64,000 nt of DNA, taken from the NCBI GenBank assembly GCA_035302345.1, contig DATGSS010000097.1:1-64000 (forward strand). The letters run 5' to 3'. The position numbers and the translations under genes were made by a program. The notes under the pieces were generated by a model. That model ran no database searches, had not been told where the DNA came from, and worked only from the letters and a program-made list of their open reading frames with translations. The DNA is from Paenalcaligenes sp035302345 (lineage in GTDB: Bacteria; Pseudomonadota; Gammaproteobacteria; Burkholderiales; Burkholderiaceae_B). Positions 53,643 through 61,998 of this stretch are shown piece by piece; the first letter of the stretch is position 1; every line of letters starts with the position of its first letter.

Positions 53643-55124
53643 ATGGTACAACCCATACCAATTGCGTATCGCGCTAAACACAGTATAGAGCTTTTACCTT
53701 CGATGGCGAACCGTCATGGTTGCATCACAGGTGCCACAGGGACCGGCAAAACAGTCAGCTTGCAAGTCTTGGCCGAGGCCTTTTCTCGCCAGGGTACTGC
53801 TGTCTTTGCTGCAGATATCAAAGGCGATCTCAGTGGTATTACACAAGCGGGGCAACCCAATGAAAAAATCACCCAGCGCCTCCAGCGTTATGAAATACCA
53901 GAGCCCGAGTGGGGGGCCAACCCTGCTGTTTTTTGGGATGTCTTAGCCGAGCAGGGGCACCCGATTAGGGTGACCGTTTCCGATTTAGGTCCAGTCCTAT
54001 TATCGCGCATGCTGGAATTAAATGACACCCAAGAGGGGGTCATGAATATTTTATTTCGTGTCGCCGACGAAGAAGGGCTGTTGTTATTAGATTTCAAAGA
54101 CCTACGGGCCATGCTGACTTACGTAGGCGAAAATGCTTCTGAGTTGCGCAAAAAGTACGGCAATATAGCCCCGGCCAGTGTGGGCGCTATTCAACGTGCA
54201 TTGTTGCGTTTGGAAGACGAAGGGGCCGAGTATTTTTTTGGTGAGCCGACCCTGGATATTTTCGATTGGATACGTACCGATGCATCGGGGCGTGGCATTG
54301 TTAACATTTTAGCCGCCGATCGGTTGATTCAGTCCCCACGTTTGTATGCCATATTTTTATTGTGGATGATGGCCGAGCTTTACGAGCGGTTGCCCGAGGT
54401 CGGTGATTTATCTCAGCCAAAAATGGTTTTTTTCTTTGACGAGGCGCACTTATTATTTAATACGGCTCCCAAGGCCTTGCTCGAACGTATCGAACAGGTA
54501 TTGCGTTTAATACGGTCCAAAGGGGTGGGTGTTTATTTTGTCACCCAATCGCCCGGAGATATCCCTGATGTAATTTTGGGTCAGCTAGGTCATCGCATCC
54601 AACACGCCTTGCGCGCTTATACTCCCCGAGAACAAAAAGCGGTACGTACCGTCGCGCAGACGATGCGACCTAATCCAGATCTAGATATACAGGCAGCGAT
54701 TACCGAGCTCGGTGTCGGCGAGGCCTTGGTATCGATGCTAGATAGCGAGGGTCGGCCGACCATTACCGAGCGCGCCTGGATGGCAGCACCTGCTAGTCGC
54801 ATTGGTCCAGCGACTCTCGAAGAAAAACAAAACATTCAAAACACATCGCCTCTGGCGGGTAAATATGACACTGTGATTGATCGCGAGTCCGCCTACGAGC
54901 TGCTCGAGGAACGAGTCGCCAAACAAGCCCAAGAGCAGGCCCAATCAGAACAGAGCTCGGGGGGCGCACTAGGAGCACTCAGCGATTTTTTGATTGGTTC
55001 TACCGGACCGCGCGGAGGGCGTCGTGATGGGGTTGTGCAGTCTGTAATCAAGAGCGAGGTACGGCGCGGCGCGCGCCAACTGTTGCGTGGTTTGCTCAGT
55101 TCTTTACGGGGGGGTGGCCGTTAA
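53643..55124 (+). CDS. YjgR-type HerA-like ATPase (DUF853)
   Basis: 493 residues. Walker A is GATGTGKT at about 28-35, Walker B is MVFFFDEAHLLF near 270, and an arginine-type YFVTQSPGDIPDVILGQLGHR segment follows. A C-terminal tail has a low-complexity region and ends in Arg/Gly-rich LLRGLLSSLRGGGR. HerA-FtsK superfamily helicase-like ATPase; its biological role in proteobacteria is not known. Stand-alone gene. Confidence 0.85.
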   Translation: MVQPIPIAYRAKHSIELLPSMANRHGCITGATGTGKTVSLQVLAEAFSRQGTAVFAADIKGDLSGITQAGQPNEKITQRLQRYEIPEPEWGANPAVFWDVLAEQGHPIRVTVSDLGPVLLSRMLELNDTQEGVMNILFRVADEEGLLLLDFKDLRAMLTYVGENASELRKKYGNIAPASVGAIQRALLRLEDEGAEYFFGEPTLDIFDWIRTDASGRGIVNILAADRLIQSPRLYAIFLLWMMAELYERLPEVGDLSQPKMVFFFDEAHLLFNTAPKALLERIEQVLRLIRSKGVGVYFVTQSPGDIPDVILGQLGHRIQHALRAYTPREQKAVRTVAQTMRPNPDLDIQAAITELGVGEALVSMLDSEGRPTITERAWMAAPASRIGPATLEEKQNIQNTSPLAGKYDTVIDRESAYELLEERVAKQAQEQAQSEQSSGGALGALSDFLIGSTGPRGGRRDGVVQSVIKSEVRRGARQLLRGLLSSLRGGGR

Positions 55125-55240
55125 ATTTACAGTGCGCCATCGGCGCAATGCTACCGAGACCTAATTGTCAGCAGCCGTGAGGGTGCGCTAAAGTGTTCAT
55201 TCACTTTGAGTTATTAGATCGATAGCGGACACTCTAAAAG

Positions 55241-56179
55241 ATGAAAAAAATACTGATTGCGGTTCAAAACCCCGACGATGCCCAAGAATGGGCCGATCAT
55301 TTCAAACAACAAGATCCCAGCTGGCAAGTGCAGATTTGGACGCCTGACACTCCTTTTACAGGCGCACATTATGCGGTAGTGTGGCAACCTCCCGCCCGAT
55401 TATTTGCCCAAGAAAAAGATTTAAAGGCGGTCTTTAACCTTGGGGCTGGGGTCGATGCTTTAGGGATTGGATCCGTGATTCCTGCTGAAATGCCGGTATA
55501 TCGCATTGAAGATGGTGGGATGGCCGTACAGATGGCTGAATATGCGCTGCACGGTGTGTTACTAGCCACGCGCCGTTTCACCACGTACGCACAACAGCAA
55601 CCCAAAAAAGAATGGCGTACACACGCCCCGGTATTGCGTTCCGAGTGGCCAATTGGGGTGATGGGTTATGGGCAAATAGGTGCTCAGGTGGCGAATACGT
55701 TGGACCAATTAGGGTATCCAGTCGCGGCGTGGGCACGACGCGAACGAAGCGATCAAACAGGCATCGAGATGTATGCCGGTGACGCCCAATTTCAAGCTTT
55801 TTTACAGCGCACACGTATTTTGATCAATGTGCTCCCACTCACGGATGAAACCCGCGGTATTATCAATAAAAATACCTTGGATGCTCTGCAACAAGACGGC
55901 TTTGTCATTAATATGGCGCGTGGTGCCCATGTTATTGATGAGGATTTATTGGCAGCCTTAGACAGTGGGCAATTACGCGGTGCATTGTTAGATGTTTTTC
56001 ATACCGAGCCATTGCCGGTTGAGCATCCCTTTTGGACCGAGCCCGGGGTGCATATCACGCCGCATATCGCCGGGGTGAGCTTACGCCACGAATGCACGAC
56101 ACAAATTTTGGAAAAGCTGGCTGTGTTACTGCAGGGCCAAGAGCCCACCGGGCGCGTAAACCCTCAGCAACAATACTGA
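55241..56179 (+). CDS. ghrA: glyoxylate/hydroxypyruvate reductase A
   Basis: 312 residues. The NAD(P) motif IGVMGYGQIGAQVA, catalytic Arg in VLPLTDETRGIIN context, Glu in FHTEPLP and His in THITPHIAG-type PHIAGVSLRHE place it in the GhrA branch of D-2-hydroxyacid dehydrogenases. It reduces glyoxylate and hydroxypyruvate. It is separate from the preceding ATPase gene by 116 bp. Confidence 0.88.
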   Translation: MKKILIAVQNPDDAQEWADHFKQQDPSWQVQIWTPDTPFTGAHYAVVWQPPARLFAQEKDLKAVFNLGAGVDALGIGSVIPAEMPVYRIEDGGMAVQMAEYALHGVLLATRRFTTYAQQQPKKEWRTHAPVLRSEWPIGVMGYGQIGAQVANTLDQLGYPVAAWARRERSDQTGIEMYAGDAQFQAFLQRTRILINVLPLTDETRGIINKNTLDALQQDGFVINMARGAHVIDEDLLAALDSGQLRGALLDVFHTEPLPVEHPFWTEPGVHITPHIAGVSLRHECTTQILEKLAVLLQGQEPTGRVNPQQQY

Positions 56180-56200
56180 TGTAGTAGTTAACAGCAGCGC

Positions 56201-57076
56201 TTAGGTCTTTTCTAGGCGCTGTTGTTGATGCTGGCTCCAGACAATAGTGCCAATGATCAGGATGGCGCCCAGAATGATCTTTAGATTAGGGTATTGTTGA
56301 AACAAAATAGCCGCAAAGATAATGGCGTAGACCGGCTCAAGGGCAATGACAATGCCTGCGTGCCGCGCCTTTAGGCGCTGCAAGCTGCGAATAATTAAAT
56401 AGTGTGCAAAAGCAGTACAGAAAATCCCCAGCATTGCAGACCATAACCAGTCCTGCGCCGAGACTCCTACAACTTGGTGCCATGTCCAGGGCAAGCAAAG
56501 CAATAGCACCCCGATGTTTTGCCAGAGTGCAATTTGCAAGGCCGAGCCTTGTTGACTGAGATTCCTATTTAAAAAAGTAAACAGGGCAAAGCTAAAGCCT
56601 GAAAAGATCCCCCACAATAAACCAATGGTAGCTTGGTCATGAAAGGAAAAAGATGGGTTAACTAGAATTAGCCCAAATGTAATCAAACCAATCGCCAGTA
56701 CATCATTTCTATACATGGGGTCTTTAGCGATCACGTACTCAACCAAAATGGTAAAGGCAGGAAAACTGGCAAAGCCCAAAGTGGCGATGGCTACGCCCCC
56801 CTTTTTTACTGCTAGGAAAAAACTCAGCCAATGCAGGCTTAAAAAAAGAGATGCCCCCAATAAATGCACAAAGCTTTTGGGTCGGCCCAATATTTTGGTT
56901 GGGAACAGTGAGCCACGTCGCAGCAACAGCATGGAAAGCAGGAATAGGGTTGCAAATAAGGCCCGAGCCATCGTGATAAATTCGGCGCTTGCGTGGATGA
57001 GCGCGCCAAATATACCAGCGAGACCAAAAAACAGAGCGGCCAAATGAATGGCTAAATAAGCTTGGTTTAAAGACAT
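56201..57076 (-). CDS. EamA/DMT-family transporter
   Basis: 291 residues with ten hydrophobic helices in two EamA repeats (about 8-135 and 150-285). The repeat end motif EPVYAIIFAAILFQQYPN is typical. Substrate cannot be assigned. It converges on ghrA with 21 bp between stops and is divergent from the quinone oxidoreductase gene. Confidence 0.85.
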   Translation of the reverse strand: MSLNQAYLAIHLAALFFGLAGIFGALIHASAEFITMARALFATLFLLSMLLLRRGSLFPTKILGRPKSFVHLLGASLFLSLHWLSFFLAVKKGGVAIATLGFASFPAFTILVEYVIAKDPMYRNDVLAIGLITFGLILVNPSFSFHDQATIGLLWGIFSGFSFALFTFLNRNLSQQGSALQIALWQNIGVLLLCLPWTWHQVVGVSAQDWLWSAMLGIFCTAFAHYLIIRSLQRLKARHAGIVIALEPVYAIIFAAILFQQYPNLKIILGAILIIGTIVWSQHQQQRLEKT

Positions 57077-57216
57077 GGAAAATATTGCAAATGGAACGTA
57101 TATTTCATTGGCTTCTGTAGTTTAAGACATAAGCAAGTACTTTGCTGCCCATATTAGATTTGGGTGATACTATAGTTTTACAAATTGGTTTCTTTCTAAT
57201 TCAAAAGGAGTCTGCA

Positions 57217-58206
57217 ATGCCAACAGATATGGTCAAGACAGTCTGGTTAGAGAAAAACGGTGGCCCCGAAGTATTACAAATAGTCGAGCGCCCTCTCATT
57301 GCGCCAGAGCCCGACGAGGTGCAGGTGCGCCACCGTGCCATTGGCATGAACTTTATTGATGTCTACTTTCGCGATGGCCTGTATCCAGGCGCCTTGCCAC
57401 ACGGACTAGGCTTTGAGGCCGCCGGCGATATCGTAGCAGTGGGTTCCAACGTGACAGACTTCCAGGTCGGTGATCGCGTCGCTTATGGGCAAAGCCCTAT
57501 TGGCGCCTACACCGAAGCCAGAAATATGCCGACCGATACTTTGGTCAAATTACCTGATGAGATTAGCTACGAAGAGGCTGCCGCCATGATGCTAAAGGGG
57601 CTGACAGTACAGTACCTATTTCGTCAGACTTACCGTTTAGAACCCGGAGAAACCATTTTATTTCATGCAGCTGCGGGTGGGGTAGGCCTCATTGCTTGTC
57701 AATGGGCCAAAGCACTGGGCGTTAAACTGATCGGTACTAGCTCTACTGCAGAAAAAATGCAGCTGGCTAAAGATCACGGTGCTTGGGAAATGATTAATTA
57801 CACCCAGGAAGATGTCGTCGAACGTGTGCGTGCTCTGACTGATGAGCAGATGTTGCCCGTAGTCTATGACAGTGTAGGTAAAGAGACCTGGGAAACCTCG
57901 TTAGATTGCCTGCGCCCCCGTGGTTTGATGGTTAGCTTTGGCAACGCATCAGGCCCTGTTAGTGACGTTAATCTGGGGATACTAGCAGCCAAAGGCTCGT
58001 TGTACGTGACACGCCCAATCTTGGGTACCTATGTTGCCGACCCAGCCGTCATGCGCCGCTCGGCCAAAGAGCTATTTGACCTGGTCGTTGCAGGACAAAT
58101 AAAAATTAATATCGGCCAGCGTTACCGCCTTGAAGAGGTGGCCCAAGCACACGAGGCCTTGGTCACCCGACAAACCACTGGCGCCACAATATTTACATTA
58201 GACTAA
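57217..58206 (+). CDS. zeta-crystallin-like quinone oxidoreductase
   Basis: 329 residues from ATG 57217, set by AAAGGAG nine bases upstream; a 25-residue in-frame extension to 57142 lies in the promoter region. The NADPH motif is HAAAGGVGLIACQWAKALG. The zinc ligands of alcohol dehydrogenases are absent, which places it in the QOR branch that reduces quinones. A weak promoter is possible (TTGCTG 57142-57147, GATACT 57166-57171). Confidence 0.88.
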   Translation: MPTDMVKTVWLEKNGGPEVLQIVERPLIAPEPDEVQVRHRAIGMNFIDVYFRDGLYPGALPHGLGFEAAGDIVAVGSNVTDFQVGDRVAYGQSPIGAYTEARNMPTDTLVKLPDEISYEEAAAMMLKGLTVQYLFRQTYRLEPGETILFHAAAGGVGLIACQWAKALGVKLIGTSSTAEKMQLAKDHGAWEMINYTQEDVVERVRALTDEQMLPVVYDSVGKETWETSLDCLRPRGLMVSFGNASGPVSDVNLGILAAKGSLYVTRPILGTYVADPAVMRRSAKELFDLVVAGQIKINIGQRYRLEEVAQAHEALVTRQTTGATIFTLD

Positions 58207-58220
58207 CGTAAATAAACAGT

Positions 58221-58256
58221 AGCCACCCGATGGCCATGATATAGCGGCGGGTGGCT
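58221..58256. terminator. hairpin between quinone oxidoreductase and fbp
   Basis: AGCCACCCG (58221-58229) pairs perfectly with CGGGTGGCT (58248-58256) around an 18-nt loop, in the gap between two convergent genes. No clean T-run on either strand. Confidence 0.45.
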
Positions 58257-58300
58257 GATTAGGATCTAATCAGGCTGATATAACGAGGCAGCGCTCAGAT

Positions 58301-59320
58301 TTAATGGCCCTGTGCCAGATACTGCTCGATGCGCTGTACCTCATCTAAGGAGCCCAAAATGACGCTCACGCGTTGGTGCAACGAGGTGGGTTGTACCTGT
58401 AGGATGGGCTCATCCAAGGTAATAGCATGGCCACCTGCTTGAGTGACTAAAAAGCTCATGGGGTTAGCCTCATAAAGCAGGCGCAGTTTGCCGTGTTCGA
58501 CTCCAGGCCGTTTGTCGCTAGGATACATAAAAACACCGCCTCTGATTAAAACGCGATGAACATCGGCTACCATCGAGGCAATCCAACGCATATTGTAGTT
58601 TTTGTCTAAAGGCCCTTCCTCACCTTGTAGGCAGTGTTCGATATAACTGCGTATAGGCGCATGCCAATGGCGCATATTCGACATATTAATGGCAAATTCT
58701 TTGGTTTGCCGCGGTACGGCTAACTGGGGATGGGTGAGTTTCCAGATACCCAAATAGGGATCCAGCGTAAATCCGACAACACCGTGCCCTAAGCTAAAAA
58801 CCAGCATGGTTTGAGGGCCGTAAACAGCATAACCCGCAGCTACCTGCTGTGTACCCGTCTGCAAAAAGCTTTTTTCGCTTAAATCGGCACCTGGGTTTTT
58901 CAGCAAGGAAAAAATCGTGCCAATAGAGGTGTTGACGTCAATATTTGATGAGCCATCCAATGGATCAAAAAGCAAAAGATAGGGGGCTTGCTCTTGGTTT
59001 TTCAGGGGTTGGATAGTCTCCATTTCCTCACTGGCCAGCGCTGCTAGCCCATGGTGCCAGTCGTTATCTTGTAACAGCATGTCGTTTGCAATGAGATCTA
59101 ACTTTTGCTGTACTTCGCCTTGGACGTTTTCGGTCCCAACGCTACCTAAAACACCTCCTAAAGAACCTTGGCGGACACGCTGCCCAATCGCCTGACATTG
59201 ATGGGCGATATGCTCTATTAATAAACACAGCTTTGGGCATAAATCGTGTTTTTGCTGTTGCTGGAATAGATAATGTGCAAGGCTGATAGTTTGCTCGGAA
59301 TGATAATTAGTCTGTGTCAT
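58301..59320 (-). CDS. fbp: class I fructose-1,6-bisphosphatase
   Basis: 339 residues. The metal and phosphate motifs are LLLFDPLDGSSNIDVNTSIG, then GGVFMYPSDKRPG, YEANPMSFLVTQAGGHA. It makes fructose-6-phosphate in gluconeogenesis. Convergent with the quinone oxidoreductase; upstream lies an AT-rich gap of about 420 bp. Confidence 0.95.
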   Translation of the reverse strand: MTQTNYHSEQTISLAHYLFQQQQKHDLCPKLCLLIEHIAHQCQAIGQRVRQGSLGGVLGSVGTENVQGEVQQKLDLIANDMLLQDNDWHHGLAALASEEMETIQPLKNQEQAPYLLLFDPLDGSSNIDVNTSIGTIFSLLKNPGADLSEKSFLQTGTQQVAAGYAVYGPQTMLVFSLGHGVVGFTLDPYLGIWKLTHPQLAVPRQTKEFAINMSNMRHWHAPIRSYIEHCLQGEEGPLDKNYNMRWIASMVADVHRVLIRGGVFMYPSDKRPGVEHGKLRLLYEANPMSFLVTQAGGHAITLDEPILQVQPTSLHQRVSVILGSLDEVQRIEQYLAQGH

Positions 59321-59739
59321 ATCGCAGCATTAAATTAGGTGGAAGAATAAGGCCAAGGAAAAGGCCAAGCAACACATCTTACAATAGAGCTAAAACTAGA
59401 GCGAATCAACACGGCAAGAGTATACGGTAGATGTACTCAGGGTCCCGTCAATAAAGCTGATTGGACCTCGGTAAATTCGCTACAATAAGAGAGAAAATTA
59501 GTTGTTAGCAAATTGTGTCTGTTCTATCAAATTGATCTAATTATTATTAAAATGATAATTAAGCAAAGAATAAAATAAAAAAATAAATAACTAGGCTAAT
59601 CAATTAAATTCATTCTTAAAAGTCCCACCGCTTTGTAAAGGTTCTATGTAAACTGTAATGCAGCCAAGTGAGATGCACCCAAAAAATGCTTAGTCATTGG
59701 ATGGTTTGTTTTGTTGTTTGGATTGCTAAAGGAAAGGCG
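59321..59739. other. AT-rich intergenic region, no gene seen
   Basis: About 420 bp between the divergent fbp and lipoprotein genes. From 59510 to 59640 it is very AT-rich, with runs of A and AATAA/TAATTA motifs. An imperfect AT-rich palindrome lies at about 59540-59565. No coding frame with a supported start, tRNA or terminator was found. It probably holds promoters for both genes and would be a natural H-NS target. Confidence 0.6.
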
Positions 59740-60360
59740 ATGCAATACGGTCAAAAAATGATCCGCTACTTTTTTATGCTCATTATTACCTCATTATTAT
59801 TAGGAGGATGTGCCCAGACATGGTCTGCCCGTGTACAACAATTTGAGCAATGGCCGGCAAACGTGACTGAATCTACCTATTATTTACAGCTGAGCTCTGA
59901 ACAGCAAAATAATTTGGAATTCCAGGCAGTCGCCGATGCAGTGCGCGCTGCTATTGGATCAGTTGGATTGGTTGAATCCGACTCTGATACGGCCCGCTTT
60001 ACATTATTGGTGGATTTTCGTAATCCCATGCAGAGACGCTGGGTCGAGCGTTACCAAGGACCAATGATTTCTCCTTTTGGTGGTTTTTGGGGTAGGGGGG
60101 CTGGCCCGTTCTGGGGGGGTGGTTTCTATTACGGACCTGATTGGGTCGTGACGCCTGTGGACGTTTATGAAAATCAGCTTACAGTGCGTCTCTTAGATAA
60201 TGAGCAAGCCGGCCAAGAGGTCTATCGAGCCACTGCTATCTCGGAATCCGATCAAGAAGAACTGCTAACTCAATTATCTCTGCTAGCGCAGGCCGTATTT
60301 GAAGACTTTCCAGGTATTAATGGGCAGACACGCATCATAGAACGGCGTTTAGAGCGTTAG
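59740..60360 (+). CDS. DUF4136 family lipoprotein
   Basis: 206 residues from ATG 59740 (GGAAAGGCG upstream); a longer frame to 59668 lacks a site. The signal peptide ends in a lipobox LLGGC at about residues 20-24. The domain after it matches DUF4136: ESTYYLQLSSEQ early, a Gly/Phe/Trp-rich stretch (about 115-135), and a C-terminal half ending LLTQLSLLAQAVFEDFPGING. Function unknown; probably outer-membrane or periplasmic lipoprotein. Confidence 0.8.
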   Translation: MQYGQKMIRYFFMLIITSLLLGGCAQTWSARVQQFEQWPANVTESTYYLQLSSEQQNNLEFQAVADAVRAAIGSVGLVESDSDTARFTLLVDFRNPMQRRWVERYQGPMISPFGGFWGRGAGPFWGGGFYYGPDWVVTPVDVYENQLTVRLLDNEQAGQEVYRATAISESDQEELLTQLSLLAQAVFEDFPGINGQTRIIERRLER

Positions 60361-60440
60361 GCGCACACCAAATAATGTTTGTAGTGCTATGGAAATATCA
60401 CCGTTGCTGCATTAATTAGGTTGTTTTGTATGCAATACAA

Positions 60441-60468
60441 AAGCCCGCGCCTAATTAAGCGCGGGCTT
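60441..60468 (-). terminator. terminator of the H-NS gene
   Basis: AAGCCCGCGC (60441-60450), 8-nt loop, GCGCGGGCTT (60459-60468). Read on the minus strand the stem ends in GGGCTTTTGTATT, 32 bp after the stop. It can also serve the convergent lipoprotein gene. Confidence 0.8.
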
Positions 60469-60499
60469 GGATTCAAATAAAGCAGCTAATGGTAGGGCG

Positions 60500-60850
60500 T
60501 TATTTCTTGGCCGGTTTTTCAATTAAAAACTCATCCCGACTGCGCCCCTGGGCCTCGGCCTCGACAATCCACTTGGGCGGGCGCCCACGGCCACTCCAGG
60601 TGACACCGGTTTCAGGGTTTTGATAACGTGGGGGCAGTTTGCTGCGGCCACCACGTTTGGCCCGTTCGACTTGGCGTTTGTATAGGCGCTCAATTTCTTC
60701 GGGCGTAATCTCGTATTCGATCATAGAGCGCACGATTGTGTTCATGACGGGCCGTCTTTGGCGTGTTTTTAAGGAGTGCATTTTACGTTGCAATTTCTGT
60801 ATTTCCTTTTCGATTTTTTCTTTTTCAGCAGTAAAATGTTCTAAAGGCAT
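60500..60850 (-). CDS. H-NS family nucleoid protein
   Basis: 116 residues. An N-terminal coiled coil (about 5-50) for oligomerisation is followed by a basic linker and the H-NS AT-hook-like DNA-binding motif PETGVTWSGRGRPPKWI. This short form with that C-terminal motif is common in Burkholderiales. It silences AT-rich, often acquired, DNA. Its own upstream region (60851-61158) is AT-rich, which fits autoregulation. Confidence 0.93.
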   Translation of the reverse strand: MPLEHFTAEKEKIEKEIQKLQRKMHSLKTRQRRPVMNTIVRSMIEYEITPEEIERLYKRQVERAKRGGRSKLPPRYQNPETGVTWSGRGRPPKWIVEAEAQGRSRDEFLIEKPAKK

Positions 60851-61158
60851 TATAATTCCTGTGTGTTGCGGCAGATTTTGAAATGAATCAATTTCGAATC
60901 TAGTATGAATCAGTAATAGGCTAATAAATAAACCTATTTACATTTACTTTTATTCTACATGGGTTGAATAAATAAATAAACATTTATCTCAGCTATTACT
61001 AGGATTTTATTGTCCGCCATCTAGGTATACCCATTAAACAAACAGAGCAAACTAATCATGCCTACCGAATATTTAGAAATTAAGTAGAAAATAGGCCGGA
61101 GATAGGCAGTAGATAGGGCAAGAGATAAGCATGGTTTTTCAGGAAAATAGGTGAATCA
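60851..61158. other. AT-rich divergent intergenic region with phased repeats
   Basis: About 308 bp between the H-NS gene and the amidase gene. The part near 60900-61010 is AT-rich with repeated AAATAAATAAA-type runs. At 61091-61130 four imperfect repeats of ATAGGC/ATAAGC occur at 11, 11 and 12 bp spacing (61091, 61102, 61113, 61125), so they lie on about one face of the helix. No gene or terminator was seen. Confidence 0.5.
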
Positions 61159-61992
61159 ATGAATAAATCAGTTAATACGAGCGCAACCAATACTTTCAAG
61201 GTTGCAGCATTGCAAATGGTCTCTGGTACTGATTTAAAAGAGAATCTCAACGAGGCTGAAAGGCTAATTGCCCAAGCAGCTGATTTGGGGGCTCAGTTAA
61301 TTGCTTTGCCCGAGTTTTTTTGCTTGATGGGTCGCGCTGATACCGACAAGGTGAAAATCGCCGAAGATATCGGCACAGGTATAATTCAGTCTAGTTTGTC
61401 TGAGTGGGCGCAAAAATATAATGCCTATATAGTAGGGGGTAGCGTCCCTATTCGCAGTCCTGATTCTGAGCGGGTATTTAATGCGACCCTGATTTACCAG
61501 CCGGATGGCCAGCGTATAGCTCGGTACGATAAAATACATTTATTCAGCCTTAATCAAGGAAAGGTACAGTTTGATGAGGCGCAAACCATCTACGCAGGCA
61601 ATCTAGACCCTGTAGTGATGCAAAGTCCATTTGGCCCCATTGGGCTCAGTATCTGTTACGATTTACGCTTTCCTGAGCTTTATAGACAAATGGGCGCCGT
61701 CAATCTGATTCTAGTGCCGTCTGCGTTTACTTATAAAACGGGACAAGCGCATTGGGAGCTCTTGTTGCGAGCTCGAGCTATCGAAAACCAGGCTTATGTA
61801 TTGGCGCCTGCCCAAGGCGGCGAGCATGAAAATGGGCGCCGCACATGGGGTCATACTATGTGTGTGGATGCCTGGGGGCGTGTGCTAGATGTTTTGCCAA
61901 CAGGGGCAGGTCTGGTATGTTGTGAATTAAGCATGGAACATTTAGCACGGGTGCGTCAGCGACTGCCCGCTTTGAGCCATCGCGTTTTGTAA
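61159..61992 (+). CDS. nitrilase-family amidase (deaminated glutathione amidase type)
   Basis: 277 residues. The Glu-Lys-Cys triad is visible: Glu in ALPEFFCLMG, Lys in RYDKIHLF and Cys in LSICYDLRFPELYRQMG. The family includes Nit1/YafV-like amidases that clear deaminated glutathione made by transaminases. It is followed by tldD six bases downstream, a common pairing in beta-proteobacteria. Confidence 0.86.
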   Translation: MNKSVNTSATNTFKVAALQMVSGTDLKENLNEAERLIAQAADLGAQLIALPEFFCLMGRADTDKVKIAEDIGTGIIQSSLSEWAQKYNAYIVGGSVPIRSPDSERVFNATLIYQPDGQRIARYDKIHLFSLNQGKVQFDEAQTIYAGNLDPVVMQSPFGPIGLSICYDLRFPELYRQMGAVNLILVPSAFTYKTGQAHWELLLRARAIENQAYVLAPAQGGEHENGRRTWGHTMCVDAWGRVLDVLPTGAGLVCCELSMEHLARVRQRLPALSHRVL

Positions 61993-61998
61993 TTATTT

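Noticed and set aside
59535..59570. AT-rich palindrome as a Fur box upstream of the DUF4136 gene
   Set aside because: The NATWAT hexamers are in the wrong order and too many positions mismatch the 19-bp consensus; it is likely just AT-rich DNA.
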